Source of the DNA: Peptococcaceae bacterium
GTDB lineage: Bacteria; Bacillota; Peptococcia; Peptococcales; Peptococcaceae
Length of the DNA: 64,000 nt
Direction: 5' to 3'
Assembly: GCA_900759105.1 (NCBI GenBank)
Contig: CAAETY010000066.1
Coordinates: 41,830-105,829, forward strand
Shown: piece after piece, positions 18,035-26,796 of the stretch
How positions within the stretch are numbered: the first letter of the stretch is position 1
Layout: each line of letters starts with the position of its first letter
Notes under the pieces: model-generated
The model's database searches: none
The model's input: the letters and a program-made list of their open reading frames with translations, nothing else
Told to the model about the DNA's origin: nothing
Position numbers and translations under genes: made by a program

Positions 18035-19117
18035 TCACACGATGAGAAGTGATTTTGGTGAGGTGGTAAGGTTTTCGTGTCCACCCTCCGTTAAAACAAT
18101 CAAATCTTCAATGCGAACACCGCCAATGCCCGGTACATATAGCCCCGGTTCCACACTGATAACGGTGCCTGCCGGAATTTTCTCTTTCACATTGCGTGAA
18201 AAACGTGGTTCCTCGTGGATATCCAATCCGACACTGTGCCCCAGCCCGTGCCCAAAGTAACTTCCAAAGCCTGCTTTGTCAAAGATAGCTTGCACGTGGT
18301 CCTGCATTTTTTCACCGACTACACCGGCTTTTGCCATTTTAAGCGCTGAGGTTTGTGCCTTTAACACGAGATTATAGAGATCTTTTTGTGCCTCACTCAA
18401 TTCTCCGACACCGACAGTGCGTGTCATATCTGAGCAATAGCCCTGATACACACAGCCAAAGTCAAACACCACCAAGTCGCCGTTTTCAATCACCTTGTCG
18501 CTGGCAACACCGTGTGGCATCGCTGAACGTACCCCGGAAGCTACAATGGTATCAAAACTCAAACCACTTGCCCCTTCACGGCGCATTGCCAATTCTAATT
18601 CAAAAGCTGCCTCGCGTTCGGTCATTCCCGGGCGCAAGATAGAAAGCACGTGTTCAAATGCTTTATCGCCAATATGTTCTGCGGTACGAAGAAGCTCGAT
18701 TTCATCGGCATCCTTTACGGCACGCAGCTTTTCAACAGCACCTTCAACAGGAATCAAGTTGACACGTCCGAAGTAAGATTTTAATCGGTCATATAAATCA
18801 AACGACAGGTCTTTGCGTTCAAAGGCCAACACCGCCCATCCTTGTTGCTCACAAAGTTTTGCAATGCTTGCCGGTGGAGTATATCGTTCTAATTTTACCA
18901 AACTAAAATGGGTACTTTGTTGACGTGCTTGGAGTGTATAACGAGAATCCGTTAGGATAAATGCTCGGTTTTTACTAATTACGAGATAAGCGAAAGTTCC
19001 GGTAAAACCGCTTAAATAGCGAATATTAGAACGACCGGAGATCAAAATCGCGTCGTATGCATCCCCCTGATCAGCAAGCCAAGCCTGAAATCGTTTTAAT
19101 CTTGCTTCATATTGCAT
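18035..19117 (-). CDS. M24 family Xaa-Pro aminopeptidase (aminopeptidase P-like)
   Basis: 360 residues. An N-terminal creatinase-like domain (about 1-125) precedes a pita-bread catalytic domain with the five metal ligands visible: DFG and SDMTR (two Asp), GHGLGH (His), VEPG (Glu) and RIED (Glu). It removes N-terminal residues before proline in the cytoplasm. Start chosen at the ATG 19117, with a strong AAGGAGG site; an adjacent TTG at 19120 is also possible. It sits between the pilus cluster and efp, as in several Clostridia. Confidence 0.9.
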   Translation of the reverse strand: MQYEARLKRFQAWLADQGDAYDAILISGRSNIRYLSGFTGTFAYLVISKNRAFILTDSRYTLQARQQSTHFSLVKLERYTPPASIAKLCEQQGWAVLAFERKDLSFDLYDRLKSYFGRVNLIPVEGAVEKLRAVKDADEIELLRTAEHIGDKAFEHVLSILRPGMTEREAAFELELAMRREGASGLSFDTIVASGVRSAMPHGVASDKVIENGDLVVFDFGCVYQGYCSDMTRTVGVGELSEAQKDLYNLVLKAQTSALKMAKAGVVGEKMQDHVQAIFDKAGFGSYFGHGLGHSVGLDIHEEPRFSRNVKEKIPAGTVISVEPGLYVPGIGGVRIEDLIVLTEGGHENLTTSPKSLLIV

Positions 19118-19133
19118 CAACTGATAGCCTCCT

Positions 19134-20045
19134 TTAATTCAATTGTTGGAGCATTAAATAGAGTACGCGGTCTGTCTTGGGGTTGGCATTTTCCGGCAGC
19201 ACATGAATATCAAGGCCACCGACCTGCTCCTCATCTTCGTCATCCTCAACAGTCGGCGGATGCGGCATATAGATGGTACCCTCGATACGCTTGAGCACAT
19301 CGAGGTCAGCATCCTCTGCGAGATAAACCTTATTCGCTTCTAATTTAACGCCCTCGTCGATTGTCAGTTTACCATCAATCCACGCTTGTTCGCAACTTAA
19401 ATCATGCCGTAGTGACAGATTCCCTGTCGCAACCACATTTCCCTTGACATGCAGCGTTGTTTGAACGGTTGCGCCAACGTTTACCTGTTCCCACCCGGTA
19501 AGAAGCAGACTGCCTTTAAGCGGTGCTTTTAACGCACGTCCGCCACCAATTGTAATGCCACCGTCGCACAAACAAACGATGTCCGACGCTTGATGATTGC
19601 TGAGCCAACGATTGCTCACATCTTTTTCCATACCGCCAAAGAAAAGTGCACGAGAAGACTGCTTGAAATTTAACCGTGCTTCCTTTGGAATCGCTAATAG
19701 CTCTACAGTGTGAAAGCGTGCACTGCCATCGTCAAGCCTCGACGCCGAGCAAAGCACCACACTGCGTGGCTGTACCGCTTGGACGCTGAGCTTGCGATGC
19801 TGCCCGGAAATAGGTGTATCCGCAAGAATAACATGCCCCACGATAAGTGGAGCATTGCTTTCATTTATACTATGCATGCCGTCCTGCAAGGCTGTACGAT
19901 GGAGCTGTTCCAGCTTTACTGAGGCCACCTGATTGCGTGACGTTGCCTTTGTGAGCGTTGCCACCTCAAGGCCTGCCACCAATACAATTGCCAAAAGGGC
20001 GCATGCCACCAATGTTATTACAAGCATATTGCCACGTCGCTTCAT
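19134..20045 (-). CDS. Membrane-anchored pilus-cluster protein (PilX-like position)
   Basis: About 303 residues from the ATG at 20045 (AAGGATG site). A basic N-terminus MKRRGNML is followed by one hydrophobic helix (LVITLVACALLAIVLVAGLEV, cut as about 8-28). The rest is a beta-rich outer domain with repeated GG/NVxATG segments suggestive of a parallel beta-helix (about 165-255), and an acidic DDEDEEQ stretch near the end. It has no canonical prepilin motif. The place at the end of the pilus operon resembles PilX-type minor components. The assignment rests on topology and position only. Confidence 0.5.
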   Translation of the reverse strand: MKRRGNMLVITLVACALLAIVLVAGLEVATLTKATSRNQVASVKLEQLHRTALQDGMHSINESNAPLIVGHVILADTPISGQHRKLSVQAVQPRSVVLCSASRLDDGSARFHTVELLAIPKEARLNFKQSSRALFFGGMEKDVSNRWLSNHQASDIVCLCDGGITIGGGRALKAPLKGSLLLTGWEQVNVGATVQTTLHVKGNVVATGNLSLRHDLSCEQAWIDGKLTIDEGVKLEANKVYLAEDADLDVLKRIEGTIYMPHPPTVEDDEDEEQVGGLDIHVLPENANPKTDRVLYLMLQQLN

Positions 20046-20059
20046 ACGCCCATCCTTTC

Positions 20060-20446
20060 TTATAATTGATAGCTCACGCTCAAGGTGCTTTGAGTCTCTT
20101 CCTCTGTTTTGAATTGAACGGAGAGAATGCCGCGGAAATGCCCCTCTGTTTCGAGCCAATTGTAATAATCTTGCAATGGTTCACGTGCTCCTACCACATT
20201 TAGACTTCCTTGAAGGGTATCCTTGGCAATGTGCATAGAAACCAGTTGCAGCTTTAGCTCTTGAGCCTTCATTGCACACGCATAGACTGCCTCCGCACTT
20301 TCCCATGGCGCTTCAGCGTCTGAGATTGTTTCAACTTGCGCTTCCTTTGGACTTGGTGGCGTTTGCCACGCATCCCAGACCTCTGTCCAAAACAAAAGCC
20401 CTAATGCCAAAAGCAACGCATAGATATAGCCTTTACGAATTGTCAC
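20060..20446 (-). CDS. PilO/GspM-like pilus assembly protein
   Basis: 128 residues starting with GTG at 20446, overlapping the stop of the PilM-PilN gene (GTGA). It has one N-terminal membrane helix (about 7-22) and a small outer domain ending in a ferredoxin-like fold pattern (LQGSLNVVGAREPLQDYYNW, LSVQFKTEEE). Size, topology and position after the PilM/N gene match PilO or GspM, which link the cytoplasmic PilM ring to the pilus machinery. Sequence identity to known PilO is not evident by eye. Confidence 0.6.
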   Translation of the reverse strand: MTIRKGYIYALLLALGLLFWTEVWDAWQTPPSPKEAQVETISDAEAPWESAEAVYACAMKAQELKLQLVSMHIAKDTLQGSLNVVGAREPLQDYYNWLETEGHFRGILSVQFKTEEETQSTLSVSYQL

Positions 20447-21570
20447 GGCGTTACCCTCCCATCTAAAGAAATCTCTACTACAAATTCGTAGTAATAACGA
20501 TCGTCCGCTGTTTTCTTTGCAAGGTCGAGCAACAACGGATGAAGCGCTGCTTCGGCTTCGTCCAAACGCCGCATATAATCCGCAAGGTCCAACACCTCAC
20601 TGCAACGTCCATGAATCGCCAACGCACCTTCCGATGCTTCTTGGCTCAAAATTGTAATGCGTTCACTTTTGGCTTGATAAGCGCCTTCAATCAAGGTGCT
20701 ATAGTGACTTTTGGTAACGACCGTGCGCATTGCCTCCTCTTCTGTCGTTTCTTCAAGTGGCACCGGACGTGCTTGCAATGCCAGCCATAATAATCCCGGC
20801 AAAATCACGCACCCCAAAAGCAATGCCATCAAGGGTCGATTCGTTTTTGCAACCTTCATGCGAGCATGCCGTGTCTTTTTCAAAGTGCTTTCCGTCAGCA
20901 TGCCCTCATGAAGTGTTGCTTCATTTGGCATATACAACGTGGTACACGTTGGTGCCAACCCCACATCTTTCGTTGCTTCAAATACAGTCATTTGCAAGGT
21001 TGTAAAATCTCGCCCTTCTGTCGCGGCACTGTTTAACACCACGCCGTTTTTAATGGCGAAAACAGCGGTCCATAACGGTGCTTCCAAATTGTAAATGCCA
21101 TCATTGACAGGCGCATCGCAAAAAGCCAGCGCACATTCTATTGCAGAAACCCATTGTACGCGCCCTCCGAAGCTACCAAAAACCGCCTGCCATGCTTGAA
21201 ATGTCGATTTTGCTACACCGCTTACCGCCTGTATTTCTTGTCCGCTTGTATTTTTCTCATAGGGCACGGTTCGCAACAAAGCGGCCTGTTCGTTTAATGC
21301 TATCATAAGTGCATTTTCCGCCATGGCGCGGCGTTCGTGGGCTTTTCCCTGTAGTGGCACCGAAGGTCTACACCGCCTCACAACAGTTTCCGGTAATACA
21401 ACCAATAATTTTGCACGCTTGTCAATGCGTGCATTTTTTATATTTTCTTTTAACCATGCTTCCACGTTTTGCTTCAAAACAGTTTCACGCCACGCCGGCT
21501 TCTCCGCATCAAAGGAGGCAACCGCTACCTGCGTTGGATCACGTTCTTCATAAAATAATATTGTTTGCAT
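20443..21570 (-). CDS. PilM-PilN fusion (GspL-like) pilus assembly protein
   Basis: 375 residues. The N-terminal ~245 residues form a degenerate actin-like domain (LLVVLPETVVRRC, EALVI-like beta strands). One membrane helix follows at about 246-268 (LMALLLGCVILPGLLWLAL), then a PilN-like outer domain (about 285-375). In most type IV pilus operons PilM and PilN are separate; GspL joins both in one chain, as here. It is translationally coupled to the PilO-like gene. Confidence 0.65.
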   Translation of the reverse strand: MQTILFYEERDPTQVAVASFDAEKPAWRETVLKQNVEAWLKENIKNARIDKRAKLLVVLPETVVRRCRPSVPLQGKAHERRAMAENALMIALNEQAALLRTVPYEKNTSGQEIQAVSGVAKSTFQAWQAVFGSFGGRVQWVSAIECALAFCDAPVNDGIYNLEAPLWTAVFAIKNGVVLNSAATEGRDFTTLQMTVFEATKDVGLAPTCTTLYMPNEATLHEGMLTESTLKKTRHARMKVAKTNRPLMALLLGCVILPGLLWLALQARPVPLEETTEEEAMRTVVTKSHYSTLIEGAYQAKSERITILSQEASEGALAIHGRCSEVLDLADYMRRLDEAEAALHPLLLDLAKKTADDRYYYEFVVEISLDGRVTP

Positions 21571-21579
21571 GCTTGCCTC

Positions 21580-22203
21580 CTATTCGTATGCCGTCGTTAG
21601 TGGGATATTCCGTTCACATTGCACCAGCAGTCCCTCTTTGGTACGCCCACTTAGCACCACTTTGATGCTGTAAATCTCGTCTGCCAAAGAACAAGCCGTA
21701 GCATTTTTATCGTAGTAATACACCGTAAGGCCCGCCGGATGTTCTGATGGTCCGTTCAAATAATATACTACCGGTTGATTGACACCGCTATGCGTATCAT
21801 CCTTTTGCGCACGCAAAAGCGACATATTCGGATGCGGTCGCTCCGGTGGCATATCTTGCGCGATATCGTTTCCGCTGCTGCCAACGCGATATTTCATCTG
21901 TCCGCGATTATGGTGATTTTTTGAATCAATCATCCAAAGGTGCAGTTCTAAGGTTTGTGGGGTCTGTTCAAGCGTTCCGGCTGTTTCCCACATGCGTACA
22001 TCGATACCCGATGCCATGCGCACGTCCTCTTCAATCAAGTCCAACGCTTGCTCAAATTGCTCTCGTATCACCTGTTCGCCCAAACCGGCACGTGCTGTAC
22101 GCAGGGTAAAATTACTAATATTCCCTACTGCCACTAGTACAATTGCTGCAATTGCCAGCGCACACAACAACTCGATTAAGGTAAAGCCCCCTCGCTTTCT
22201 CAT
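21580..22203 (-). CDS. Prepilin-type minor pilin, PilW/GspJ-like
   Basis: 207 residues with a canonical class III signal, RKRGG|FTLIELLCALAI, cleaved after Gly6, followed by the hydrophobic pilin helix. Its larger size and the segment QALDLIEEDVRMASGI are typical of PilW or GspJ minor pseudopilins that cap the fibre. The start overlaps the preceding pilin gene by 4 bases. Confidence 0.8.
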   Translation of the reverse strand: MRKRGGFTLIELLCALAIAAIVLVAVGNISNFTLRTARAGLGEQVIREQFEQALDLIEEDVRMASGIDVRMWETAGTLEQTPQTLELHLWMIDSKNHHNRGQMKYRVGSSGNDIAQDMPPERPHPNMSLLRAQKDDTHSGVNQPVVYYLNGPSEHPAGLTVYYYDKNATACSLADEIYSIKVVLSGRTKEGLLVQCERNIPLTTAYE

Positions 22204-22523
22204 AACGGCCCCTTCCTGAGCAAAAATTCGTGCTGCTCACCATTGCCTTCATGCCACACCTCAAGCACATAATGCTCGCCTTCCATGAAGGTACGATAGC
22301 GCCACGGCCCTGCCAGCCGTCCGCTTGCTTCTTCCGGTGGTGCTGCTTCAAGTGTGACGATAAGCGCTTCGGTCTTTTTTACCAGCAATGCATCTTCGCC
22401 TTGGCGCATAGAAAAAAGCGGCATATTACCGCTTACACGCACCAATGCCACCAAACAAACGGCAATGATTGCCAAGCATATGACCATTTCCATCAATGTC
22501 ATAGCACATCGTTTTTTAGCCAT
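22200..22523 (-). CDS. Prepilin-type minor pilin, GspI/PilV-like
   Basis: 107 residues with the prepilin motif KKRCA|MTLMEMVICLAI. Ala instead of Gly at -1 and Met at +1 are less usual but tolerated in the family. The conserved Glu+5 is present. Small size and position between two other minor pilins suggest GspI/PilV/ComGE-type. It overlaps both neighbours by 4-8 bases. Confidence 0.7.
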   Translation of the reverse strand: MAKKRCAMTLMEMVICLAIIAVCLVALVRVSGNMPLFSMRQGEDALLVKKTEALIVTLEAAPPEEASGRLAGPWRYRTFMEGEHYVLEVWHEGNGEQHEFLLRKGPL

Positions 22524-22983
22524 TTCCTCGCCCCACTCGTATTCTGCCCAAATTGTTCACCACAATGGTGCGTTTTTCTTTTCCCGCACTAACGGTTAAC
22601 GTACATTTTTCAAAGGCTGTACCTCGCGCTTGAAATACCACCAATCCGTAGCGCGCATTGCTCGACATCGACACCCGCTCACTAACAAAGGTGCGATTTT
22701 CAGCCTTGCTTTCATCATTTTCAACCACCGTCATCGTATAGCCATTTGCCCCGTTACACCGAAAAACAGTCGCTACACCGGTGCGCCGTGCCTCGCTGCG
22801 GAGCCACAACAAATCCTGCTCCACAATTCGCGTTTGTTCTTCCACCAGCACCCGATCGTAAATGCCACCCAAGCGTGGCACTGTTACCACCAACACCAAG
22901 CTGATAATACCCAGCACGATTACAAGCTCAATCAAGGTAAAGGCGTGTCGATATCTTTTCTGCCCTGTAATCGCCCTTTTCAT
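22516..22983 (-). CDS. Prepilin-type minor pilin, GspH/FimT-like
   Basis: 155 residues with the prepilin motif RYRHA|FTLIELVIVLGI and the conserved Glu+5. The downstream domain with LLWLRSEARRTG and YGLVVFQARG is typical of GspH/FimT pseudopilins. The first 56 bases overlap the preceding pilin gene, longer than the usual 4-base coupling. A GGGAG site inside that gene supports the start. Confidence 0.78.
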   Translation of the reverse strand: MKRAITGQKRYRHAFTLIELVIVLGIISLVLVVTVPRLGGIYDRVLVEEQTRIVEQDLLWLRSEARRTGVATVFRCNGANGYTMTVVENDESKAENRTFVSERVSMSSNARYGLVVFQARGTAFEKCTLTVSAGKEKRTIVVNNLGRIRVGRGNG

Positions 22984-23311
22984 AACACGCCGCTCCCTTC
23001 ATTAAACGTGCACACACGCGTCCTTCACCGGCTGAAATTTCATAGTAATAACCATCTACCGGACTTTTAACAATTGCTTTTAGCAAACCCATCTCGACCA
23101 ATGCCTCTTGGCTTTCGACCGTTTCTTTGGGATGACGCTGCAAAAATTGCTCGCCGGACGCCACCAATACTGACAAATCGGCTTCAATGCGAGTTTCCTT
23201 GGCATCCTCCAAGGAAGCACCCAGCTTTAGCGTTAAAAGGGCGAGCATGATACCAATAATTCCCAATACCACCAAAAGCTCCAGAATGGTGAAGCCTCTT
23301 TTTCCCCTCAT
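22928..23311 (-). CDS. Major-type pilin (ComGC/GspG-like)
   Basis: 127 residues with MRGKRG|FTILELLVVLGI, a canonical prepilin cleavage site with Glu+5. It is first of the four pilins behind the GspE and GspF genes, the position of ComGC or GspG. The segment ADLSVLVASGEQFLQ and VDGYYYEISAG resembles GspG. It is therefore the likely main subunit of the pseudopilus. Confidence 0.8.
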   Translation of the reverse strand: MRGKRGFTILELLVVLGIIGIMLALLTLKLGASLEDAKETRIEADLSVLVASGEQFLQRHPKETVESQEALVEMGLLKAIVKSPVDGYYYEISAGEGRVCARLMKGAACYEKGDYRAEKISTRLYLD

Positions 23312-23320
23312 TGCTTCCTC

Positions 23321-24532
23321 CTATTGGCCCAATATCAGACGGTAAGCATCCATCACCGGTAAGAATAAACCCAATGCCATGATGAGCACCAATATCCCTA
23401 ATAGCGCAACCGCAAGTGGTTCCACAAAACGAATCATCAGCGCCAATTCATCAAACAAAGTGCGCTCATAATAGTCCGCCGAATTTAAGAGCGCTTCCGG
23501 CATGCGCCCATAACGCTCGCCGTTTAATAGCATTTGCTTGGCCAAATCCGGCACAAAAACCGATTCGCTAATTGCTAACGATAAGCTTCCGCCTTGCACC
23601 AACCATGTCTTTACTTGATTGATATCTCTTGCAAACAGTGAACGTGCAAAATAGCTTTCTACTGCGCTTATAGCCTCATCGGCAGGCACTCCCGATGATA
23701 ACAGTTGTCCCAAAAACCGAGCAAATGGGACATACACCTTTAGAACACAGACTTTTTTCAAAAGTGGTATGCTCAATACCATTTCTCTTAGAAGGCTATG
23801 GGTTTCACTACTATTTTCTTTAGAAAAACGCGCAGCAAACATCCACACCACTCCAACAAGAAGCACCAAGAGCATTACGCCACCATAAGCCGCAAAGAAA
23901 TCATGGACCACCAAAACAACACGCATGACCCCAGTCCCTTCTGCGGTTGTTCCGATAAACTGTCGCGCCATTAAAGGCATGACCACCATCGTTAAAAAGA
24001 GTCCCACCAAAACAATCGCGCCCAATACCACCAACGGGTACAGCAATTGCTGCTGAAGCTGTTTTTTCATCTGCGTTTCTTGTTCCAAATGCGCCGCCAC
24101 ATCTTCCAATATTTGAACAAGTCGCCCCTGCTTCTCGCCGATGGCAATCCAATCACCAATCATCTGCGGAAGTGCCTTTTCACATCTTACACAATCTGAA
24201 AGTGACCGCCCTGCCATAATACCTTCTTTGAAACGGCCAAGCAGTGCACGCATGCGCTCATTTGTTTGCTCTTTTTCCATATAATACAAGGCATCCATGA
24301 GGCTCACCCCACTTTTAAGTGCCATGGCCAATTGTCCAAAAAAGAGTGCCAAACCACGCAATGGCAGCTTTCCACCAACATTTATCTGTGAGAAGGGCAA
24401 CAACCACACACCAATCGGCACAATATCCCGTGCTGCCAATATTTCAAAGCATTGGACACGATTTTGCGCCTTTAGCTGCTCCAACCGCCGTTTTCCCTTA
24501 GCATCAATAAAATAACTCAGATACGTTTTCAT
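23321..24532 (-). CDS. Type II secretion/type IV pilus inner-membrane platform protein (GspF/PilC family)
   Basis: 403 residues. Two repeated T2SF domains (about 70-190 and 270-395), each starting with the ALKSGVSLMDAL / QLLSSGVPADEAI pattern, are joined by membrane helices near 170-200, 215-235 and 370-395. This is the platform that couples the ATPase to pilin insertion. Its start overlaps the ATPase stop by 4 bases. It ends 9 bases before the first pilin start. Confidence 0.88.
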   Translation of the reverse strand: MKTYLSYFIDAKGKRRLEQLKAQNRVQCFEILAARDIVPIGVWLLPFSQINVGGKLPLRGLALFFGQLAMALKSGVSLMDALYYMEKEQTNERMRALLGRFKEGIMAGRSLSDCVRCEKALPQMIGDWIAIGEKQGRLVQILEDVAAHLEQETQMKKQLQQQLLYPLVVLGAIVLVGLFLTMVVMPLMARQFIGTTAEGTGVMRVVLVVHDFFAAYGGVMLLVLLVGVVWMFAARFSKENSSETHSLLREMVLSIPLLKKVCVLKVYVPFARFLGQLLSSGVPADEAISAVESYFARSLFARDINQVKTWLVQGGSLSLAISESVFVPDLAKQMLLNGERYGRMPEALLNSADYYERTLFDELALMIRFVEPLAVALLGILVLIMALGLFLPVMDAYRLILGQ

Positions 24533-26052
24533 AAGCGCTCCTCGCCGTCAGATAATGCCACCCCTTTTTCCCTTGCCACGATAGACAGTTCACGAAAGCC
24601 TGCTGCACGTGCATGTTGACGCAATGTGACGCTATTTGTGCCAAGCTCAATTTGAGCACGTTCTGCTTCTGTCGGAATCCACAGCTCCTGCACACCCATT
24701 CTGCCAATGGTACCGTTTCCCATGCAATGCCTGCAACAAGCACCCTTGGCATCGATTCCTCGTCCACCGCAATAGTCACAAGGCCGTGCCACAAGTCGTT
24801 GATTCACAACCCCTAATAATACCGCACTCAGCATTAAATCGCTCAATCCCAAATCTCGCAAGCGATTGACCGCTTGATGAGCGTTTGCCGCATGAAGTGT
24901 TGCCACCACCAAATGCCCACTCAATGCTGCACGAGCGGCAATATCAACGGTTTCGGCATCACGCAATTCACCCACTGCAAGCACATCCGGGTCACTACGG
25001 AGCATCCCTCGCAAGCCTTGCGCAAAGGAATAGCCCCCACGCACATTCACTTGGCTTTGCTGCACGCCGCTTATCATCGCTTCCACCGGATCTTCAATGG
25101 TATAGACAAGCGCACCTTCTTTGGCAAGCATTCCCAAACATGCATAGAGGGTAGTGGTCTTCCCACTATTGGTTGGACCGGTTATTAAAAGCAAGCCCTG
25201 TCTTGTTTTTAGTAGCTCAACAAGTGCCTTCTTTTGCAGCGCATCAAAGCCCAGCTTTTCAAGGTTTGCATGCTGATTTTGCTCCGACAAAAGTCGTATC
25301 ACTATTTTTTCACCGCCAAGAAGCGGCAATGTCCCTAAACGCAAATGCACTGTCTCGCCATCCAACACCATTGCGATATGTCCATCTTGTGGCAAACGAT
25401 GCTCTGCAATATCCATTTCTCCCATTAATTTCAGCTTGTTCAATAACGGTTCCGCTGAGCAATTCGTTAATGCCACATAGGGTTGACGTTCACCGTGAAT
25501 ACGAAAATCTATATGGAAAGCCCCTTCTAAATTGTATAAATGTATATCCGTTGCCTCGCTTTTAATCGCGTCATCAATAAGCATGCCAATCATGCCATCA
25601 ATATGCGCCGTACCTTGCTTGACCATTTCATGCACATCATAGGCACGCTGCCCGGCTTGGCCGATTTGCGTTTGCGGCAAACAGCCTTGTGCAAGCGTCG
25701 CATGCACCGTTGTATCATCGGTAATATACAGCGGTACATCACCATACTGCGCATGGAAAGCAGCTTTTTCTGCCACACTCGCCGGACGCACACATACATA
25801 GTATTGCCCCCGCACATGATAATATAGTGCCCAGGTTTCATAAGCTGAAAGGGTCGCAACCGTCAAATAAGCATCACGCTCTAAAGCACGGTAAGGCAAA
25901 CCAAAATACTTCTCTATAGCCGGATGCGATGCCGCTATCCCGTGTTCTTCAAGACATTGTGCCAGCGTATGTGCCCCATCAAAGTCAATGGCAACCTCGC
26001 ACACTCCGGCATTTTTTAATGCTTCTAATAATCCTTTGCTTAATAAACCCAT
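24529..26052 (-). CDS. GspE/PilB family assembly ATPase
   Basis: 507 residues. The N-terminal domain is about 1-140, then the ATPase core has Walker A GPTNSGKTTTL (about 288-298), Asp box IEDPVE, Walker B LRSDPDVLAVGELRD and the His box ATLHAANAHQ. A tetracysteine zinc site follows (CDYCGGRG ... CCRHCMG, about 425-445). It powers pseudopilus assembly. It is first in the operon, with a possible promoter just upstream. No PilT retraction ATPase and no prepilin peptidase gene is in the window. Confidence 0.9.
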   Translation of the reverse strand: MGLLSKGLLEALKNAGVCEVAIDFDGAHTLAQCLEEHGIAASHPAIEKYFGLPYRALERDAYLTVATLSAYETWALYYHVRGQYYVCVRPASVAEKAAFHAQYGDVPLYITDDTTVHATLAQGCLPQTQIGQAGQRAYDVHEMVKQGTAHIDGMIGMLIDDAIKSEATDIHLYNLEGAFHIDFRIHGERQPYVALTNCSAEPLLNKLKLMGEMDIAEHRLPQDGHIAMVLDGETVHLRLGTLPLLGGEKIVIRLLSEQNQHANLEKLGFDALQKKALVELLKTRQGLLLITGPTNSGKTTTLYACLGMLAKEGALVYTIEDPVEAMISGVQQSQVNVRGGYSFAQGLRGMLRSDPDVLAVGELRDAETVDIAARAALSGHLVVATLHAANAHQAVNRLRDLGLSDLMLSAVLLGVVNQRLVARPCDYCGGRGIDAKGACCRHCMGNGTIGRMGVQELWIPTEAERAQIELGTNSVTLRQHARAAGFRELSIVAREKGVALSDGEERL

Positions 26053-26083
26053 GCCGTCCCCTCCTATTTATTTCTTTTGTCTT

Positions 26084-26113
26084 ATTATAGCCACCAAGAC
26101 TTAGTAGGAGCAA
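26084..26113 (-). promoter_or_regulatory. Candidate promoter of the pilus operon
   Basis: On the minus strand a perfect TATAAT (26089-26084) lies 18 bases after TTGCTC (26113-26108), about 30 bases upstream of the GspE start codon. Prediction by eye. Confidence 0.45.
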
Positions 26114-26198
26114 CATCAAACCAACTATATGAAAGAATCTTTCGAAAAAGAAGCATGTGCCTATCCTTATCAATAAACATTCGATGGCATACCTATAC

Positions 26199-26234
26199 AA
26201 AAAACGCACCTGCTTTGCATAGCAGGCGCGTTTT
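26199..26234 (-). terminator. Bidirectional terminator after the acetyltransferase gene
   Basis: Inverted repeat AAAACGC-A-CCTGCT and AGCAGG-C-GCGTTTT, with A-run and T-run at the two ends. It lies just beyond the GNAT stop at 26241. On plus it could also block readthrough toward the GNAT gene. Confidence 0.75.
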
Positions 26235-26240
26235 GGTTTC

Positions 26241-26795
26241 TTAGAAAATATCTACATGTTTTTCGAATGCATCATGTTCCGGCACCATGTAGCGATAAAT
26301 CTTATGCATGGCATCCTTCACAGGATGACGACCCAATTCCGGACGATTGTCAAGCACCACATAATGCTCACCAAAGACCTTCGCTTGAGTGGTGGTGAGC
26401 ACAAAGCCCAGACGCTCATAGAATTTTTGACGACGTGCGCGAATAACTCGATCCGCTTCGTCCAGTGCATCCTCAACAGATTCAATTTCAAGCATCATCG
26501 CCGAATAAATAGAGGTATCGCTTACAAGCGCTTTCAAAAAAGCAGAGCCGTGGCCTTCGCCACGATGTTCTTCGGTCACAGCCAAGTAATCCAGGAGCAC
26601 CGGTTCCGCTGCACTGCACACACATGCATATGCCAAAAGCTCATCGTTGTCATAATAGCCCCATACATCGTAGTTTCCTTCTTCCTGCATACGGAGCATT
26701 GCCTTTAATGGCTTGAGTTCTTGACGCGGAAAAGTGTGCTTCATCGATGTATTGTATAAGTGTGTCAATTTGTCTGAGTCTAATGCCTTAATCAT
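26241..26795 (-). CDS. GNAT family N-acetyltransferase
   Basis: 184 residues with the acetyl-CoA binding motif A as YLAVTEEHRGEGHGSAFL (about 70-87; R/Q-x-x-G-x-G/A variant) and a C-terminal motif with KFYERLGFVLTTT. The substrate is unknown. The start (GGAG site) lies one base after the HAD gene stop, so it is the last gene of a three-gene operon with two HAD genes. Confidence 0.85.
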   Translation of the reverse strand: MIKALDSDKLTHLYNTSMKHTFPRQELKPLKAMLRMQEEGNYDVWGYYDNDELLAYACVCSAAEPVLLDYLAVTEEHRGEGHGSAFLKALVSDTSIYSAMMLEIESVEDALDEADRVIRARRQKFYERLGFVLTTTQAKVFGEHYVVLDNRPELGRHPVKDAMHKIYRYMVPEHDAFEKHVDIF

Positions 26796-26796
26796 T

